64,000 bases of DNA from Homalodisca vitripennis. Lineage: Eukaryota > Arthropoda > Insecta > Hemiptera > Cicadellidae. The translations under genes and the position numbers were made by a program. Below the pieces are notes generated by a model. The model was not told the DNA's origin, searched no databases, and saw nothing but the letters and a program-made list of their open reading frames with translations. The stretch covers positions 3,742,501-3,806,500 of the forward strand of contig NC_060207.1 in assembly GCF_021130785.1 (NCBI RefSeq), in the 5' to 3' direction. Below are positions 60,780 to 64,000 of the stretch, one piece after another (within the stretch, counting starts at the first letter, position 1; each line of letters starts with the position of its first letter).

Positions 60780-62045
60780 GTCAATGAGCTAGCAGATACA
60801 GCTGAGTAAATATATATCTCGTGGCTTTATCACTTGGTGTGAGGAATGTTCCACACGTCCACTGTTACAACTATAACCTGCGGTGTTCCTGTGCCAATGA
60901 ATTAACTGCGAACTGTGGACTGAGTACTCGAGCATACATATCAACTATGAAACTTATTCAGTTTGAAATTCAGGCAGTGAGTTAGCAGATACAGCTGAGT
61001 AAATATATATCTCGTGGCTTTATCACTTGGTGTGAGGAATGTTCCACACGTCCCACTGTTACAACTATAACCGTGCGGTGTTCCTGTGCCAATGAATTAA
61101 CTGCGAACTGTGGACTGAGTACTCTAGCATACATATCAACTATGAAACTTATTCAGTTTGAAATTCAGGCAGTGAGTTAGCAGATACAGCTGAGTAAATA
61201 TTTATCTCGTGGCTTTATCACTTGGTGTGAGGAATAATCCACACATCCACTGTTACAACTATAACCTGCGGTGTTCCTGTGCCGATGAATTAACTGCGAA
61301 CTGTGGACTGAGTACTCGAGCATACATATCAACTATGAAACTTATTCAGTTTGAAATTCAGGCAGTGAGTTAGCAGATACAGCTGAGTAAATATATATCT
61401 CGTGGCTTTATCACTTGGTGTGAGGAATAATCCACACATCCACGGTTACAACTATAACCTGCGGTGTTCCTGTGCCAATGAATTAACTGCGAACTGTGGA
61501 CTGAGACTCGAGTACTCGAGATCATATCAACTATGAAACTTATTCAGTAAAATTCAGTGCAGTGAGTAGCAGATAAATATATATCTCGTGGCTTTATCAC
61601 TTGGTGTGAGGAATAATCCACACATCCACTGTTACAACTATAACCTGCGGTGTTCCTGTGCCAATGAATTAACTGCGAACTGTGGACTGAGTACTCGAGC
61701 ATACATATCAACTATGAAACTTATTCAGTTTGAAATTCAGGCAGTGAGTTAGCAGATACAGCTGAGTAAATATATATCTCGTGGCTTTATCACTTGGTGT
61801 GAGGAATAATTCCACACATCCACGGTTACAACTATAACCTGCGGTGTTCCTGTGCCAATGAATTAACTGCGAACTGTGGACTGAGTACTCGAGCATACAT
61901 ATCAACTATGAAACTTATTCAGTTTGAAATTCAGGCAGTGAGTTAGCAGATACAGCTGAGTAAATATATATCTCGTGGCTTTATCACTTGGTGTGAGGAA
62001 TAATCCAAACGTCTACTGTTACAACTATAATCTGCGGTGTTCCTG
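60780..62045. repeat. 193-bp tandem array, about 6.5 copies
   Basis: 'agcagata' after 'gagtt/gagct' recurs at 60791, 60984, 61179, 61372, about 61566, 61751 and 61945. Each unit has 'tatctcgtggctttatcact', 'aactataacctgcggtgttc' and 'gaactgtggactgagtactc'. The first two copies read 'gaatgttccacac' where later ones read 'gaataatccacac'. A copy near 61500-61570 carries several indels. Confidence 0.95.
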
Positions 62046-62654
62046 TGCCGATGAATTAATTGATAACTTGACGGTACATACTTAACCAACTATGTAACAT
62101 ATGTACTAAATTTTCAGTTATTTTATGCATAAACAGTTCGCAAGTTTTGGTATTACTCCTATCTAGCATTTAAGAAAGATCGTTTTAAACAAATTAAAAG
62201 GAAAACCTCGAAAATACTATACTCAAATTAAAGTATTAGGAAGTCTGATGCAAAATACAAGTTGTTATATATACAGTTAATCATCAATGGTTTAGATACC
62301 TAGGCCATACCTGGTCTTCATGGGTCACCTGGCCTACACAATTGAAAAATATAATAATGAACTCATTTCTTAAATTTATGCCATGTAATACTCAAGGAAA
62401 CACATCCTGTGTAGGTAAAAAAATCTCAATTTATTTTGTCGTAACTATAACCTTAATTTAAATTTTATTCTTAAGAGCAGATTATTCGACAGGATAACAT
62501 GAATATATATTTTCATGGGTTGATGATAAAAGTTTCATCGTAATGTATCAGAACAAAGAAAACACGACAGTTCGAGAACGAGGTATACGACAAATCATAC
62601 CTGAACCCAGCAGCTGGTCAAGAGAAACACGAGCAAGACACAAAAAACAACAAA
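62046..62654. other. AT-rich stretch, nothing recognised
   Basis: Unique DNA between two arrays. Confidence 0.5.
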
Positions 62655-63735
62655 GTTTACAAACAACACAGTCACAGATGACGTTGTGTACCGCTGAATC
62701 TCGTGTTGCACCACAGCAGTGAAGTTAGAACTGAACAGTCAAATATAACAAAGTTTGCAAACAACACAGTCACATATGACGTTGTGTACCGCTGAATCTC
62801 GTGTTGCACCACAGCAGTGAAGTTAGAACAGAACAGTCAGATATAACAAAGTTTACAAACAACACAGTCACAGATGACGTTGTGTACCGCTGAATCTCGT
62901 GTTGCACCACAGCAGTGAAGTTAGAACTGAACAGTCAGATATAACAAAGTTTACAAACAACACAGTCACAGATGACGTTGTGTACCGCTGAATCTCGTGT
63001 TGCACCACAGCAGTGAAGTTAGAACAGAACAATCAGATATAACAAAGTTTACAAACAACACAGTCACAGATGACGTTGTGTACCACTGAATCTCGTGTTG
63101 CACCACAGCAGTGAAGTTAGAACAGAACAGTCACTGAATCTCGTGTTGCACCACAGCAGTGAAGTTAGAACAGAACAGTCAGATATAACAAAATTTACAA
63201 ACAACACAGTCACAGATGACGTTGGGTACCGCTGAATCTCGTGTTGCACCACAGCAGTGAAGTTAGAACAGAACAGTCAAATATAACAAAGTTTACAAAC
63301 AACACAGTCACAGATGACGTTGTGTACCGCTGAATCTCGTGTTGCACCACAGCAGTGAAGTTAGAACAGAACAGTCAGATATAACAAAGTTTACAAACAA
63401 CACAGTCACAGATGACGTTGTGTGCCACTGAATCTCGTGTTGCACCACAGCAGTGAAGTTAGAACAGAACAGTCACTGAATCTCGTGTTGCACCACAGCA
63501 GTGAAGTTAGAACAGAACAGTCAGATATAACAAAGTTTACAAACAACACAGTCACAGATGACGTTGTGTACCGCTGAATCTCGTGTTGCACCACAGCAGT
63601 GAAGTTAGAACTGAACAGTCAGATATAACAAAGTTTACAAACAACACAGTCACAGATGACGTTGTGTACCGCTGAATCTCGTGTTGCACCACAGCAGTGA
63701 AGTTAGAACAGAACAGTCAAATATAACAAAGTTAT
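62655..63735. repeat. 98-bp tandem array with truncated units, about 11 copies
   Basis: Unit: 'gatataacaaagtttacaaa', 'caacacagtcacagatgacg', 'ttgtgtaccgctgaatctcg', 'tgttgcaccacagcagtgaa' and 'gttagaacagaacagtca'. Two units (about 63130-63180 and 63472-63522) lack the first half, so 'agtcactgaatctcg' follows directly. The two lie exactly 342 bp apart, a higher-order period. Confidence 0.95.
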
Positions 63736-64000
63736 TATAACGAGAATTATGTCTATAAACTTAAGTACCGAGAGTCACCGTTATGTGTTACAATTGTAGC
63801 GTAAACGAATATTTAATTCGTTTTGAAAACTGTACGTCTGAGTGGAACATATTAATTTATTACTAAAATCTTTTCTAAAGATTTCGTTTTGCGATGTTGG
63901 TGATTAGTCGCGTCAATAAAATGTATAGAATATTCATACGGAAAACATTTTTAATTTCTATAAATAAACCCTCAATCGAACCTGACTAATCTTTATCATG
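63736..64000. other. AT-rich end of window, nothing recognised
   Basis: No motif or repeat seen. Confidence 0.5.

Overview
The window looks like intergenic or intronic DNA from an invertebrate animal, most likely an arthropod. The base composition is AT-rich. There are long (AT)n microsatellites, metazoan-type mobile elements (non-LTR retrotransposon, Tc1/mariner, Mutator-like) and no operon-like gene packing. I cannot name the species. The relic gene families resemble ones I associate with chelicerates and other invertebrates, but this is family knowledge and not a search result. I found no convincing intact host gene, no rRNA or tRNA gene and no CRISPR array.

The dominant content is tandem repeats. 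By my boundaries, at least seventeen separate minisatellite or satellite arrays (units 48 to 193 bp, sequence-unrelated to each other) cover roughly 18-19 kb, more than a quarter of the window. The largest are a 134-bp array (18.7-21.2 kb), an 87-bp array (37.3-40.3 kb), a 103-bp array (43.8-45.4 kb), an 80-bp array (48.7-50.9 kb), a ~121-bp array carrying a CACGTG palindrome per unit (53.9-56.0 kb), a 193-bp array (60.8-62.0 kb) and a 98-bp array (62.7-63.7 kb). Several show higher-order (dimer or longer) structure. The long ORFs inside these arrays, including one of 971 codons, are best explained by unit lengths or composition that happen to stay open.

The mobile elements are: (1) a nearly complete non-LTR retrotransposon (28129-33635, minus strand) inserted into and splitting an 84-bp minisatellite. 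Its ORF2 has an endonuclease with all main motifs and an unbroken reverse transcriptase with YADD. Its ORF1 begins with a HDGF/LEDGF-like PWWP domain followed by a coiled coil, the most unusual item in the window. (2) An older, heavily broken non-LTR element with an SGNH-hydrolase-like domain and an RT start (21217-22821, minus). (3) A broken Tc1/mariner-like element with ~170-bp inverted repeats and a transposase that has lost the segment with the third catalytic Asp (5751-7538). (4) A broken Mutator-like transposase relic (950-1820, minus). (5) A broken member of an uncharacterised invertebrate protein family (3470-4850, minus).

Beyond these there is a degenerate ~177-bp periodic block (about 11.6-12.7 kb) in a larger repeat-rich element, a dispersed unnamed repeat family with at least six copies in both orientations, an inverted repeat pair (43.3 and 46.6 kb), a direct repeat pair (42.2 and 47.4 kb), and a duplicated 140-bp module holding a perfect three-unit heat-shock element upstream of a TATA box (46.2-46.5 kb). 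No genes here can be said to work together; the story is of repeat birth, insertion and decay.
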